Shown: positions 26,468 through 36,025, counted from the first letter of the stretch. The stretch is 64,000 nt of DNA from Hyphomonas neptunium ATCC 15444 (GCF_000013025.1 NC_008358.1:1488001-1552000); one strand, 5' to 3'. Notes: a model not told the origin generated them from the letters alone. Numbers and translations: made by a program.

Positions 26468-28311
26468 CAGTGGTGCCCTTCATGTTGCCTGTCCGGCGTT
26501 GGAGTTTCCGTGGTCGGAATGTCCTCCTCTGACGGAGGAACGGCAGGCTCGTGCCCTTTGTGGGGAGTGTGTGTGGTTGCCCCCGCGACGCGTGGCAGGA
26601 CCGAGACGACCTGCATCATGCCGGCATGCATGTGGAAGAGGAGGTGGCAATGAAAGGCCCAGTCGCCGACATGGTCCGCCGTCACATCAAAGGACAGGCG
26701 TTCGGCAGGCTTGACGGTCACCGTATGTTTGCGCGGCTTGTGATCGGTATCGGCGACAACAAGGTCGAAGAACATGCCATGCAGGTGGATGGGATGTGTC
26801 ATCATCGTGTCGTTGACGAGCGTGACGCGCAGGCGTTCGCTTTCATGGAAGATGATCGGACCGGTCACTTCACTGAGCTTCACCCCGTCGAATGACCACA
26901 TGTAGCGTTCCATGTTGCCGGTGAGGTGGATCTCGATTTCGCGGCCCGGCGCCCGTGTGTCGGGGTTCGGTGTGAGGCTGCGCAGTTGTGAATAGCGAAG
27001 CGCCCTGTGCGGGACAGATTCGAGGCCAAGCCCCGGCTCGTCGATGCGGCTCACCTGAACCATCGCAACGTTGTCGACCCCCACACCCATCCGGTGGTCA
27101 TGGCTTTGCGGGACTGTGTCCGTCATGGCCATCGCGCCATGGTCCATGCTGCCATGATCCATTCCGGCCATTGAGCCGTGGTCCATGGAGGACATGTCCA
27201 TGCCCATGTCGCGGTGTGTCAAAACAGGAGGTTCGCGCAGCAGGGGGGCCGTTGCGACAAGTCCGGCTTCAGGAGCGAGGGTTGCGACAACCTGACCGGA
27301 CCGGTCGATCGATTCGGCGACGAGCGCAAACGGCCGGGCACGGGTCGGACTGACGATCACGTCATATGTTTCCGCAACCCCGATCTGGAATTCGTCCGTT
27401 TCCACCGGCTGCACAGGGAGGCCGTCGGCGGCAACTACCGTCATTGGCAGTCCCGGAATCCGGAAATTGAAGATGGTCATCGCCGAAGCATTGATGATCC
27501 GCAGGCGGACACGTTCGCCGGAGTTGAAGATCGCAGTCCAGTTGTCATCCGTCGCATGACCATTGATGAGATATGTGTAGACCGAGGCCGTGACGTCCGA
27601 GATGTCGGTTGGCGACATGCGCATGGCGCCCCAGGAGGCACGGTCTGTGAAGGTTGGCCCAATTCCGTTTTCGCGCGCGTCTCGCAGGAAATCGCCGGCA
27701 GTGCGTTGCTGGAAGTTATAGACCGCCGCATCCTTTTTCAGCCGGGCGAAGACCTTGTGCGGATGCTCGAATGTCCAGTCTGACAGGACCAGCACGTATT
27801 CACGGTCCGCTTCGACGGGGTCGGCGCCTGCAGGATCGATGATCAGCGGGCCGTAATGGCCCAGCTGTTCCTGAAGCCCGGAATGGGAATGGTACCAGTA
27901 GGTGCCGCTCTGCGGGACCGCGAACTCATAGGTGAAGGTCGACTTCGGCTTGATGCCGGGGAAGGAGACCCCGGGCACCCCGTCCATATGGAAGGGCACG
28001 AGTAGTCCGTGCCAGTGAATCGATGTGTCTTCATCGAGCGTGTTATGGACGTTGAGGGTCACTTTTTCGCCTTCTCGGAACCGGATGAGCGGGCCGGGCA
28101 GGGTTCCGTTGATCGTGATCGCATGGCCGGAGCGGCCACCGATTTCTACGTTGCTATGGCCGATGGTCAGGTCAAATGCATTGCCGGAGACCTCGAAGAT
28201 CCCCTTGTTCCCGGCATTGGCGCTGCGCGCCCAGGCCGGGAGAAGGGCGCCCGAGGCGGCGAAGAAACCGCCGGCGGCGGCAGTGCGGAGCAGATTGCGT
28301 CGTGTGAGCAT
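26467..28311 (-). CDS. Multicopper oxidase, copper-resistance type (CopA/PcoA family)
   Basis: 614 residues from ATG 28311. A Tat signal starts it (TRRNLLRTAAAGGFF). Copper ligands are complete: HWHGLLVP, WYHSHSG, HPIHLHGM and HCHLLFHMHAGMM. A methionine/histidine/aspartate-rich insert (MDMSSMDHGSMAGMDHGS type) lies near residues 370-410 and probably binds Cu(I). It oxidises Cu(I) to less toxic Cu(II) in the periplasm using oxygen. The long upstream in-frame extension (from 28437) is rejected because the Tat motif sits at residue 4 from this start and GAGG lies ahead of it. Confidence 0.94.
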   Translation of the reverse strand: MLTRRNLLRTAAAGGFFAASGALLPAWARSANAGNKGIFEVSGNAFDLTIGHSNVEIGGRSGHAITINGTLPGPLIRFREGEKVTLNVHNTLDEDTSIHWHGLLVPFHMDGVPGVSFPGIKPKSTFTYEFAVPQSGTYWYHSHSGLQEQLGHYGPLIIDPAGADPVEADREYVLVLSDWTFEHPHKVFARLKKDAAVYNFQQRTAGDFLRDARENGIGPTFTDRASWGAMRMSPTDISDVTASVYTYLINGHATDDNWTAIFNSGERVRLRIINASAMTIFNFRIPGLPMTVVAADGLPVQPVETDEFQIGVAETYDVIVSPTRARPFALVAESIDRSGQVVATLAPEAGLVATAPLLREPPVLTHRDMGMDMSSMDHGSMAGMDHGSMDHGAMAMTDTVPQSHDHRMGVGVDNVAMVQVSRIDEPGLGLESVPHRALRYSQLRSLTPNPDTRAPGREIEIHLTGNMERYMWSFDGVKLSEVTGPIIFHESERLRVTLVNDTMMTHPIHLHGMFFDLVVADTDHKPRKHTVTVKPAERLSFDVTADHVGDWAFHCHLLFHMHAGMMQVVSVLPRVAGATTHTPHKGHEPAVPPSEEDIPTTETPTPDRQHEGHH

Positions 28312-28381
28312 GGGTTCGAACCTCGTAAAAGGAGCGCCTGCCGGGCGCGCCAAGTGGCGTCTTGCGCGGCAGGCAGCTGGA

Positions 28382-29032
28382 TCAGTGGTGACTATGATCC
28401 TGCGCTGGCGCAGACCTTTCGTCTGCTGGCGGAGCATCGGAGGACGTCTTCATCATAGCACACATCTCCTTGCAGCTCGTGGCCTTGGCATCTGCCTGTT
28501 TCATGTCACCGTGTTTCATGCCGTCCATATTGCCATCGTCCATGCCCTTCATGGCCGCGTGATCCATTCCTGGCATCGCGCTATGATCCATTCCGTGCAT
28601 GTCGCAGGGCGTCCCGCTGCTTTCGGCCAATTTCATGGCCGTTTCATGCATCTTACCCATGCAGGCATCGTGCAGCCCGTCCGATACATCGAGCGCGCAG
28701 ATCGCTTCGATCCGGTAGGACCTGGACTTTGTGTCCTCGGCCAGCAGGAAGTGAATCCGGTCACCGGCCGCGAAGGCTGCAAGGTCAACGCCTTTAGCTG
28801 TGGTGAAGTCCATCGTCATTGCGTCCCAGCCGAGCGCCGCAATAGGGGCGTGATCGATTGTGGCTTTTGATTTTTTGACGTCGAGGGCCGTGACCAAGCC
28901 TTCGCCCATCGGAAGGCCACACTGGTCTGATGAGTGCTGCATCGTGGCGGGGGAACTGCCGCCTTCAAGCGCAAAGGCGGGTAAGGCTGCAAACACAATG
29001 GTGGCGGCAAGGATTGAATGAGAGCGTTTCAT
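28382..29032 (-). CDS. CusF-like periplasmic copper-binding protein with Met/His-rich tail
   Basis: 216 residues from ATG 29032. Signal peptide (ending about PAFA), then a CusF-type OB fold: LVTALDVKKSKATIDHAPI and LGWDAMTMDF, where the Trp and Met of WDAMTM are the Cu(I)/Ag(I) contacts known in CusF. The C-terminal 90 residues are dense in Met-Asp-His (HGMDHSAMPGMDHAAMKGMD pattern) and cysteines (CKEMCAMM). A periplasmic copper chaperone and sponge. It precedes the oxidase gene on the same strand, 70 bases apart. Confidence 0.85.
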   Translation of the reverse strand: MKRSHSILAATIVFAALPAFALEGGSSPATMQHSSDQCGLPMGEGLVTALDVKKSKATIDHAPIAALGWDAMTMDFTTAKGVDLAAFAAGDRIHFLLAEDTKSRSYRIEAICALDVSDGLHDACMGKMHETAMKLAESSGTPCDMHGMDHSAMPGMDHAAMKGMDDGNMDGMKHGDMKQADAKATSCKEMCAMMKTSSDAPPADERSAPAQDHSHH

Positions 29033-29149
29033 GGGGAAGAGTTCCTGTGAATGATCGGTCCGGAGAAGTGGGCGCGAAAGCGCGCACACGTCTGAATGAT
29101 GAAGAAACGGATTGCGCAGCCCGGAGGCGACGCAGCGATCATCACGGGA

Positions 29150-29572
29150 TCAATTCTGCAGGCGTATTTTCAGGTCTACGAGCGAGGGGCTCGGCCACGG
29201 CGGACTTCGGATCGGCACAATCCTCAGGGTTGCGTTATTGAATACCCCGATGGACTTACTAACGAGCTTTGGCGGAGGAACCGCCTTGTCAGACGGAAAC
29301 GCGCTGACAGCCTTGGTTGAGATATCGGTCGGCAGGGCAACCGCTTCGCACCCGGCACAGTCATGGCCAGTATCTCCGGATCCCTCGTCGCAGTGGCCAG
29401 CATCAGACGTGTGATGCGAGACGGGGTATACGTCTTGGCTTGCGGAAGCGGCCACCGCCAAGTCTGCTCCGGTCGCCGTGTGTGCAACGGTCGCGCACGC
29501 ACACGCCGCATAACCGCCGCCCAGCACAAGCAGGGTGAGGACAATAATCGCGCGGCGAAACGTATTCATCAT
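29150..29572 (-). CDS. Small exported hypothetical protein of the copper block
   Basis: 140 residues. A hydrophobic signal (RAIIVLTLLVLGGGYAACACA) starts it. The middle has histidines and cysteines (HHTSDAGHCDEGSG, HDCAGCEAV) that could bind metal, and the end is proline-rich. I do not recognise a characterised family; DUF2946-like small proteins in copper clusters look similar in plan. Two adjacent ATGs can serve as start. It is divergent from csoR, sharing the operator at 29606. Confidence 0.6.
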   Translation of the reverse strand: MMNTFRRAIIVLTLLVLGGGYAACACATVAHTATGADLAVAASASQDVYPVSHHTSDAGHCDEGSGDTGHDCAGCEAVALPTDISTKAVSAFPSDKAVPPPKLVSKSIGVFNNATLRIVPIRSPPWPSPSLVDLKIRLQN

Positions 29573-29605
29573 GGAGCGTTGACCAGCTGAATCTTAGAGC
29601 TTAAG

Positions 29606-29624
29606 TATACCCCCAGGAGGTATA
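29606..29624. promoter_or_regulatory. CsoR-type operator upstream of csoR
   Basis: TATACCCCCAGGAGGTATA: perfect arms TATACC and GGTATA around a 7-base centre. It overlaps the csoR ribosome binding site (AGGAGG at 29615-29620), so a bound repressor would also mask the start of its own gene. Divergent small-protein gene starts 34 bases away. Confidence 0.72.
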
Positions 29625-29630
29625 AGTCAA

Positions 29631-29906
29631 ATGCATCAGGCGCCGCCGAAATCCGTTATTACCCGGCTCCGAAGAATTGAAGGCCAGGTACGGGGTGTGT
29701 CCGGCATGGTTGAGGAAGGCCGGTATTGCATTGATATCCTGACACAGATCCAGGCGATCAAGGCTGCATTGGGCAAGGTTGAAGATGAGCTCCTTAAGGG
29801 CCACGCGGCGCATTGTGTGGAAGAAGCCATCCGCGACGGCGATGTAAAAGCCCAGCGGCAGAAGTTTTCCGAACTGGTCGATCTGTTCGCGAAGTATCGG
29901 GGATGA
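29631..29906 (+). CDS. csoR: CsoR-family copper-sensing repressor
   Basis: 91 residues of the all-helical CsoR/RcnR fold: VITRLRRIEGQVRGVSGMVEEG, then YCIDILTQIQAI and HAAHCVEEAI. The Cu(I)-ligand triad C-H-C is present at Cys33, His58 and Cys62, matching the spacing in characterised CsoR proteins (and unlike the His-rich RcnR pattern). It represses copper genes until Cu(I) binds. Operators with its typical pattern lie before its own gene and before the P-type ATPase gene. Confidence 0.92.
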   Translation: MHQAPPKSVITRLRRIEGQVRGVSGMVEEGRYCIDILTQIQAIKAALGKVEDELLKGHAAHCVEEAIRDGDVKAQRQKFSELVDLFAKYRG

Positions 29907-29956
29907 GTGTTCTCAAGCTTCAGGCTCATCCACAGTCTCCGGATCGCCAGGTTCTT

Positions 29957-30085
29957 TCAGATAACGCGTTTGATCTCGCTATAGGCGCCCTTCACCCTCA
30001 GGGTCATCGTCACCGGAACATCACTCCGGTTCCGCCAGAACCAGCCGTGTGATCCGTCAAATGCGGCCGAGACCTGCCAGGAAGC
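29957..30085 (-). pseudogene. 3' fragment of a heavy-metal-cluster transmembrane anchor protein gene
   Basis: Reading leftward, the last about 40 codons give AAFDGSHGWFWRNRS, PVTMTLRVKGAYSEIKR and a TGA at 29957-29959. This is the characteristic C-terminus of the small 'transmembrane anchor' proteins that accompany metal-efflux genes. The frame upstream is unrelated (arginine-rich) and is stopped near 30,170, and the membrane helix is absent. A truncated relic, adjacent to the nucleotidyltransferase gene. Confidence 0.62.
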
Positions 30086-30164
30086 GGGAGGCGAAGATAT
30101 CGAGTCTGAAATCATGCTGGCGACCGTGCGGGCCTCGGGCCGGTAACGCCTTTGGCGCGACCAC

Positions 30165-31211
30165 TTACGGCGCTTTCAAAACAGTTTGAATGATTGCCCT
30201 TGGGGTATCCGTCAGGCGGGTTGCAGCCTTTACAAGCCTTGCCCGCCATGAGGCGCCGCGACCGGCGGCTTCGAGGAGGGCGTCGGTCAGTTCTTCAAGT
30301 CGCCGCTTGGCCATGAGGGCTTCAATTATCAAACCGGCCTGCAGAACATCCTTGTCGGATTTTACGGCGCTTTCTCCGGACTCATGCCGCAATGACGAAA
30401 CAATCAGTTTGTGTGCGGCGTAGCGTTCCGGAGAAGGGACGTTCACAATCGCGCCGTACTTTGTCAGCACGGCGGCTTCAACCGTGTCTCTGAGGAGATA
30501 GTCAAGAAAACGAAGGGGAATGGCGTCAGATTGCAGGCTCGGAAGTCTGACAGGCGCGTCGCGCTCGGCGCCGCGGTTCGTCGTCAGGACGTCGACACGG
30601 TAACCGCCGGGCCGGGCATAAGTCGTTGCGATATTGGGTCCGGCCAGGGTTGGAACGGGTGCGAAAGCCGGGTCCACCGATCTGAGGATATCAATCAGGG
30701 ATCTGTCCAGCGTATCATTGATGGCAAGAGAAACGCCATAGTCCTGAGCGAGATCCAGATCCCCCGTCCGGATCGCAGCGCCCGGTAGCCGTATACCAAG
30801 GTGTCCGGCATAGGTCTGGAAAGCGATGGTTCCCACAAGGACGCCCCTCAAACGAAATACGCCAGCCTCTGCGAAGGCTTCAATGACGGCGCCTGTCAGG
30901 GGGTCGGGTTCGGGGAGACCGCCACCAGCCAGGGACCGGCGAATGATTTTCCGGGCGTTGGCATTGGCTTTGGCGGTCTGTCCCACCTCAATTGTTGCCC
31001 GGCGCTCGGGGGTGTCGAGACCCAGATAGCGCTCCGGGGGACGTCCCTGGGGTGTCGTTGGCTCCTGAACGTACCAGTATTCTTTTCCGGAGATGCTACG
31101 CTTTCGGAATGTTGAGCCCTCGGCGAATGCCGACGTGGACGCCAGGCGGAGCTGGTCAAGGAGCTCTACGTAGCTGGTCTGGATGATAAGGGGGAGTTCC
31201 TGAAAAGCCAT
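30165..31211 (-). CDS. GSU2403-family nucleotidyltransferase-fold protein
   Basis: 348 residues. Early part: ISGKEYWYVQEPTTPQGRPPERYLG-type segment (two halves), a conserved feature of this family; centre: VGTIAFQTYAGHLGI, then TGDLDLAQD, the likely nucleotidyltransferase metal-binding GD-D-D triad; later PSPERYAAHKLIVSS. Members are stand-alone nucleotidyltransferase-like proteins without known substrate, often in accessory DNA. Its start codon lies inside a perfect 20-bp palindrome. A degraded second copy of its 3' end lies at 51,805-52,107. Confidence 0.78.
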   Translation of the reverse strand: MAFQELPLIIQTSYVELLDQLRLASTSAFAEGSTFRKRSISGKEYWYVQEPTTPQGRPPERYLGLDTPERRATIEVGQTAKANANARKIIRRSLAGGGLPEPDPLTGAVIEAFAEAGVFRLRGVLVGTIAFQTYAGHLGIRLPGAAIRTGDLDLAQDYGVSLAINDTLDRSLIDILRSVDPAFAPVPTLAGPNIATTYARPGGYRVDVLTTNRGAERDAPVRLPSLQSDAIPLRFLDYLLRDTVEAAVLTKYGAIVNVPSPERYAAHKLIVSSLRHESGESAVKSDKDVLQAGLIIEALMAKRRLEELTDALLEAAGRGASWRARLVKAATRLTDTPRAIIQTVLKAP

Positions 31212-31226
31212 TTGCCGGCAAATGGC
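31207..31226. promoter_or_regulatory. Perfect 20-bp palindrome over the nucleotidyltransferase start codon
   Basis: GCCATTTGCCGGCAAATGGC is its own reverse complement, covering the ATG (31209-31211 on the minus strand) and the 15 bases before it. It could be an operator or an mRNA hairpin hiding the start codon. No ribosome binding site is visible elsewhere. Confidence 0.5.
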
Positions 31227-31663
31227 AAGTGGCGCGGCGGGCTGTACCTTTACTCTCAGCAGTCAGAGCACAATATCAGCTACGGTGCGCCGCTGACCCT
31301 TCATACCTGCAGAACGTGCATGAACCGGGCGGCGCCCGCGAGAGCCTGCATAAATCAAAGAGCGCTCACGTCCCCTTTCAATGCGCCGCCCAGGCGACCG
31401 AGAACGCAGTGTGCGAGGGGCATCCTTGAGGCGTTTTTTGCTGAATATTACTCTCGGGGCCACGCCCCGTCGCTTGACCCTGGATGCGGTCTGCCCTTTC
31501 TGTCGGGTGGTGATCACCTTTACGAAAACCTGTCGGAATAGTGACGGTCCGTGCCAGAAACTGACTGGCGACGCGCAAGTTCCGGACCGGTTAGCGGAGG
31601 CGACGTCAGATCGTTTCACAGACGCACGGAACCAGAGCACCTGACAGAAAAGCAGCCAGCGTT
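31212..31663. other. Intergenic region before the BCCT transporter gene
   Basis: About 450 bases. Apart from the palindrome at its left end I see no gene or RNA with recognisable features. Several short frames cross it but none has a ribosome binding site or family motif. Possibly the right-hand scar of the metal-resistance block. Confidence 0.5.
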
Positions 31664-33649
31664 ATGTTCAAGCCATTCATCATCAACCGGCCCGTATTCT
31701 TTGGCTCAGTCTTCATCACGCTGGTGTTCCTGTCTGTCGGGGTCTTCTTTCCCACACGCGCTGAGACCATTTTCGGCACGATCGAGCGCTTCCTGCTGGA
31801 GAATTTTGGCTGGTTCTATCTCCTGGCTGTGGGGATCGTCCTGGTCGCCGTCCTTCTGATGTGTCTGGGACGCTACGGCCGCCTCCGGCTCGGCCCGGAT
31901 GACGCCACGCCGGACTTTGCCTTCCTGTCCTGGCTGGCCATGCTGTTTGCCGCCGGTATGGGGATCGGCCTGATGTTCTATGCCGTGGGGGAGCCGATGA
32001 GCCACTTCATGGCGCCGCCGACCGCAGAGCCGCGCACCATCGAAGCGACACGGGAAGCGATGGCGGTGACCTTCTTTCACTGGGGCATACATGCCTGGGC
32101 GGTATACGCTGTGGTCGGCCTCTCGCTGGCGTATTTCGGGTATCGCTACAATCTGCCCCTGACCATAAGGTCGGGCCTCTATCCGCTCCTGAAAGAGAAG
32201 ATCAACGGTCCGATCGGACACGCCGTGGATATCTTCGCCGTTGTCGGAACGCTCTTTGGCATCGCCACATCGATGGGCTTCGGGGTTACGCAGATCAATG
32301 CGGGGCTCAACCATCTGATCGGTCTGCCGATCAGTCCGCAGATCCAGATTACCCTCATTGCAGGGATCACGCTTCTGGCAACTATTTCGGTTGTCACAGG
32401 TCTCGACAAGGGGGTGCGCATCCTTTCGGAAACCAATCTGGTTATTGCAGTCCTTCTGATGCTTTTTGTGCTGGTCGTAGGGCCAACGGCCGATCTGCTG
32501 CGCAGCTTCGTTCAGAATCTAGGGCTCTACCTGGACTCCCTGCTGCTGCGGACGTTCAACATCTACGCCTATGAACCGACCCCCTGGATCGATGCGTGGA
32601 CCCTGTTCTACTGGACCTGGTGGATTTCCTGGTCGCCCTTTGTCGGCATGTTCATTGCCCGGATTTCCCGGGGGCGCACCGTTCGCGAATTCATCCTCGC
32701 TGTCCTCTTCATTCCCGCGGGTTTTACGTTCTTCTGGATGACGGTGTTCGGGAATACCGCCATATCGATTGATACAGGCGTCGCGGCTGGCGAGCTTGGC
32801 CAGGCCATTGCGGCCGACATCTCGGTCGGGCTGTTTCAGTTCTTCGAATATCTGCCATTCCCGGCCCTGACCTCGACGCTCGCCGTCCTGCTTGTCACGA
32901 TATTCTTCATTACCTCCTCCGACTCCGGATCATTGGTCATTGATTCGATCGCCGCAGGCGGCGAAACCGTGACCACGACCGGGCAACGCGTCTTCTGGTG
33001 TGCGCTTCAGGGCATTGTCGCCGGATCCCTGCTTCTTGCCGGCGGGCTGGACGCCCTGCAATCGGCGACGATTGCGAGCGCCCTGCCTTTCACCTTCGTG
33101 CTGCTCGCGCTTGTCTGGTCTCTGGTTGTGGGTATGCGGGCTGACCTTCATCAGCAGGCCCATGCCGCTGCGCGCCATGTGCCCGGCGCGCAGCCAGCTG
33201 CCGGACTGACCTGGCAGCGGCGTCTTGCGCTCATTCTGCATGCGCCGACGCAAGCCGAGGTCGAGAAGTTCATCGCCCGTGAAGTCAGGCCCGCCCTTGA
33301 GCAGGTGGCGCAGGAGCTGAGCGACACAGGCCGGCCAACGCAGGTGGCGCAAGAGGAACATGGCGGCGTCGCGCTCCGCTCACCCGCCGACGGAAGCCGC
33401 GATTTTGTGTATGGGGTGAGCGTTACCCCGCAGCGGCTAGCCTCCCTTTCTCCCTTGCAGACGAGACCGGAATTCCGCTTTGAGGCCCGCACCTATTTCT
33501 CCAGTGGCGGGCGGGGCTATGACGTGATGGGCATGCACCGGGAGCAACTGATTGCAGATATCCTGGTTCAGTTCGAACGGTACCTCGCCGTGGTGCAATC
33601 CCCAGAAGCGCAATTGCTGCATGGTGCGCCGGGGCATGATTTTGAATAG
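31664..33649 (+). CDS. BCCT-family betaine/carnitine/choline transporter
   Basis: 661 residues with twelve membrane segments and a long cytoplasmic C-terminal region, as in BetT-type proteins. The signature aromatic stretch is [23 protein letters not shown], near residues 310-335; the unwound-helix glycine run is [16 protein letters not shown]. It imports a quaternary ammonium osmolyte such as choline or glycine betaine, driven by proton or sodium. The C-terminal extension (about 500-661) is likely the osmosensing part. The gene stands alone; no choline oxidation genes lie beside it. Confidence 0.9.
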   Translation: MFKPFIINRPVFFGSVFITLVFLSVGVFFPTRAETIFGTIERFLLENFGWFYLLAVGIVLVAVLLMCLGRYGRLRLGPDDATPDFAFLSWLAMLFAAGMGIGLMFYAVGEPMSHFMAPPTAEPRTIEATREAMAVTFFHWGIHAWAVYAVVGLSLAYFGYRYNLPLTIRSGLYPLLKEKINGPIGHAVDIFAVVGTLFGIATSMGFGVTQINAGLNHLIGLPISPQIQITLIAGITLLATISVVTGLDKGVRILSETNLVIAVLLMLFVLVVGPTADLLRSFVQNLGLYLDSLLLRTFNIYAYEPTPWIDAWTLFYWTWWISWSPFVGMFIARISRGRTVREFILAVLFIPAGFTFFWMTVFGNTAISIDTGVAAGELGQAIAADISVGLFQFFEYLPFPALTSTLAVLLVTIFFITSSDSGSLVIDSIAAGGETVTTTGQRVFWCALQGIVAGSLLLAGGLDALQSATIASALPFTFVLLALVWSLVVGMRADLHQQAHAAARHVPGAQPAAGLTWQRRLALILHAPTQAEVEKFIAREVRPALEQVAQELSDTGRPTQVAQEEHGGVALRSPADGSRDFVYGVSVTPQRLASLSPLQTRPEFRFEARTYFSSGGRGYDVMGMHREQLIADILVQFERYLAVVQSPEAQLLHGAPGHDFE

Positions 33650-33964
33650 TGCGGTCAAAAAAACCGACACGGCCGCCAATCGGGCAAGTACCTCCGCTGA
33701 TTGGCATCTTTCTGTAAAACACCCGGTTCCGGAGACTTACCCGATAAATTCGGGTCGATGCGTTCCACATTGCGCAACACAGCTTTCTTCGGGGCGCACC
33801 TACTGACCCGCGGGGCTCCCCGCTACTTTGCGATATACAGCAGCGTCTCCGGCAAAACGTCCATATCGCCGTGCGTTGGTCGACGCTGCCGCGCCTCATC
33901 TGTTGAGGGCGATAGCAGGCGCGGGGGTGAACGTCTGGCTCAAACTTCATGGAGAATCTGAATC
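33650..33964. other. Intergenic region between transporter and pirin genes
   Basis: About 315 bases; I see no gene. The pirin ribosome binding site (GGAGA) is at its right end. No T-run terminator follows the transporter gene. Confidence 0.5.
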
Positions 33965-34825
33965 ATGTTTGAAAGATCAATAGCCCGCGTCACCCGGATC
34001 CCGGCCCTCGGGCCTGGCTTTGCCGGCGATAACCATAAGGCTGCGCTGGTGGTGGAGCCCGATAACCTTCCCGCGACGGACCCCTTCTTCCTCATGGCGG
34101 ATGACAACATCACCCTGGCAGGGGCGCTGGGAGATGCACACCCCCATGCCGGGCTGGAGACCGTGACCTTCATGCTCAACGGCACACTGGAGGATATCAA
34201 CGGCCGTCTGGACGAGGGCGATGTCGAGTGGATGACCGCCGGCAGCGGTATTGTTCATGGGGAAGACACGAAGGCTTCAACCGGGATGCGCCTGTTCCAG
34301 CTCTGGCTGGTCCTTCCGGAGGCGCAGCGCAACATGCCGCCGCGTGTGCAGGTCCTTCGCCGCGCTGAGATGCCGGTACACGCTGAGCCTGGCGTTATTG
34401 CAAAGGTTTACAGCGGGCGGCTGGAGAGCGTAGCGGCGCCGACACTGAACGAAGTTCCGGTCACGCTGGCTGACATCCGGTTGACGCCGGGCGCCGTCTT
34501 CACGCCGCAGCTGCCAGCTGCCTACAATGCGTTCCTTGTTGTTATTGACGGAGATATTGAAGCGGGCCGCTCTGCCGAGAAGCTGGCAGCCAACATGACC
34601 GCGTGGTCGGCCCCCTCCGCTGATGACGCAAGCCTGCTGGCGTTGCGGGCAGGACAGAACGGAGCCCGCGTGCTGCTCTATGCCGGTCAGCCGCAGAACA
34701 TGCAGGTGGTTGCCGGAGGCCCGTTTATCGCCGGGTCGCGGGAGGAACTTGCGGGCTATTATGCTGCCTATCGACAGGGGAAGTTCCCACATGCCGGCAC
34801 ATTGCGCCCTGTCACTCACGCATAA
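33965..34825 (+). CDS. Pirin-family protein
   Basis: 286 residues, the usual length for bacterial pirins. The bicupin metal site is visible: HPHAGLETVTFMLNG (two histidines) and IVHGEDT (His and Glu). The C-terminal cupin follows (AYNAFLVVIDGDIE), ending with FIAGSREELAGYYAAYRQGKF-type closing helix. Pirins bind iron and some oxidise flavonols (quercetinase); others modulate transcription or metabolism. Neighbours are a BCCT transporter and a convergent hydrolase, which do not indicate a role. Confidence 0.9.
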   Translation: MFERSIARVTRIPALGPGFAGDNHKAALVVEPDNLPATDPFFLMADDNITLAGALGDAHPHAGLETVTFMLNGTLEDINGRLDEGDVEWMTAGSGIVHGEDTKASTGMRLFQLWLVLPEAQRNMPPRVQVLRRAEMPVHAEPGVIAKVYSGRLESVAAPTLNEVPVTLADIRLTPGAVFTPQLPAAYNAFLVVIDGDIEAGRSAEKLAANMTAWSAPSADDASLLALRAGQNGARVLLYAGQPQNMQVVAGGPFIAGSREELAGYYAAYRQGKFPHAGTLRPVTHA

Positions 34826-34871
34826 GACGCCTGTCGGCCACCTTCGAAACAAGTTGCCGGCCGAGGAGGAT

Positions 34872-34904
34872 AAGTGTCGACCGGCGTTCTGCCGGTCGAC
34901 ACTT
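34872..34904. terminator. 14-bp perfect hairpin between convergent genes
   Basis: AAGTGTCGACCGGC (34872-34885) and GCCGGTCGACACTT (34891-34904) pair perfectly around a 5-base loop. There is no T-run on either strand, so it may act with Rho, as a bidirectional terminator, or as a protein-binding palindrome. Confidence 0.45.
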
Positions 34905-34945
34905 CATAAGATGCACAGGGCGCGACGGGAGGCGCGGGCTCGAGT

Positions 34946-36025
34946 TCAGGCGAGGAACGGCGGTGCATTCTCGCCGCGCAGCCGGTAGTTGGGGCGCGGC
35001 CGCTCGAGGCGGATCGACTCCATGACAGTATAGGCGTGATACTTGGTCATGCTCGTCACGCCGGCCAGACGCTCTGACCAGAGCTTGCCATTGCTCGTCT
35101 TCTTCTCGAGCACATGCTTGGTGGCGTAATTGACCATCGAGTTGATCCAGTTCTCGGACCCGACCCAGAAGCGGTCCAGACCGGGCTTCAGCAGGATATC
35201 AATCAGCCGGTCGGATCGCGAGTAGATATCAATTGCCGCCTGAGCGCCTTCGAGAATGTCGGCGAAATACTCGATCGATTCCCTGACCAGCTCGGGCGTG
35301 CCATATTTCATATGGTGACCGGCGACCAGATAGTCGAAATCGTACTCCATGATCTGGTGCTGCGCCTCGTACCAGGCGGTGATGTTCTGGGAGGCGTCAC
35401 AGTGCATGAAGGTGGCGCTGCCAGGGCTGATGATGTCGATGCAGGTCAGCACTTTCTGCGCCGGCGCGTAGATGAAGATGTTTCCGGGGCAGTGGTTCTC
35501 GCCCTTGTAAGACAGCTCCAGGGTCACGCCGCCGACTGTCAGCGTATACTCTTTTGTGAAGGTGATCGTCGGCAGCGGCCGGCCCGGATCCGGGAAACGT
35601 TCGAGCAGCTCTTTGGTAATCTCGTGGGCGACAATCTCAACGTTCGGTCCGTATACGGAGGAGGCGCCGATATGGTCGGTGTGCCAGTGGCTGTAGATCA
35701 CATGTGTCACCGGCTTGTCGGTAACGTCCTCAATTGCCGCGAGCATGTTCTCGCCGAGCGTCGGGGGCGCATCGATCGCGATCACGCCGTCTTCCGTCAC
35801 AATGAATGCGGCATCATAGCTCCCGCTTGTCACCCAGTAGAAGCCGCCGCGAAGCTCCTCGACATGGTAGCCGAGCTTCTGGAAGCGCTCGCTCCAGAAA
35901 TAGGGCGGGTAGTATTCAGCCGGATCGAGCGGATGCTCTCCCGCTTCCGGAAAGCCGTAACGGTCAATGCCATAGAAACCGGGTGTATCTGAAGCTGTGA
36001 TAGGCTTCTGATGCTTGTCACACAT
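34946..36025 (-). CDS. MBL-fold metallo-hydrolase
   Basis: 359 residues. The metallo-beta-lactamase metal motif HWHTDH is near residue 118 (YSHWHTDHIGAS); further metal histidine/aspartate are in GENHCPG and VAGHHMKYGT. Zinc-dependent hydrolase of unknown substrate. The C-terminal part (260-359) is not a standard extension and may bind substrate. It is downstream of the alcohol dehydrogenase gene, 41 bases apart on the same strand, so probably one operon controlled by the divergent LysR regulator. Detoxification of an aldehyde/ester is a reasonable guess only. Confidence 0.88.
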   Translation of the reverse strand: MCDKHQKPITASDTPGFYGIDRYGFPEAGEHPLDPAEYYPPYFWSERFQKLGYHVEELRGGFYWVTSGSYDAAFIVTEDGVIAIDAPPTLGENMLAAIEDVTDKPVTHVIYSHWHTDHIGASSVYGPNVEIVAHEITKELLERFPDPGRPLPTITFTKEYTLTVGGVTLELSYKGENHCPGNIFIYAPAQKVLTCIDIISPGSATFMHCDASQNITAWYEAQHQIMEYDFDYLVAGHHMKYGTPELVRESIEYFADILEGAQAAIDIYSRSDRLIDILLKPGLDRFWVGSENWINSMVNYATKHVLEKKTSNGKLWSERLAGVTSMTKYHAYTVMESIRLERPRPNYRLRGENAPPFLA

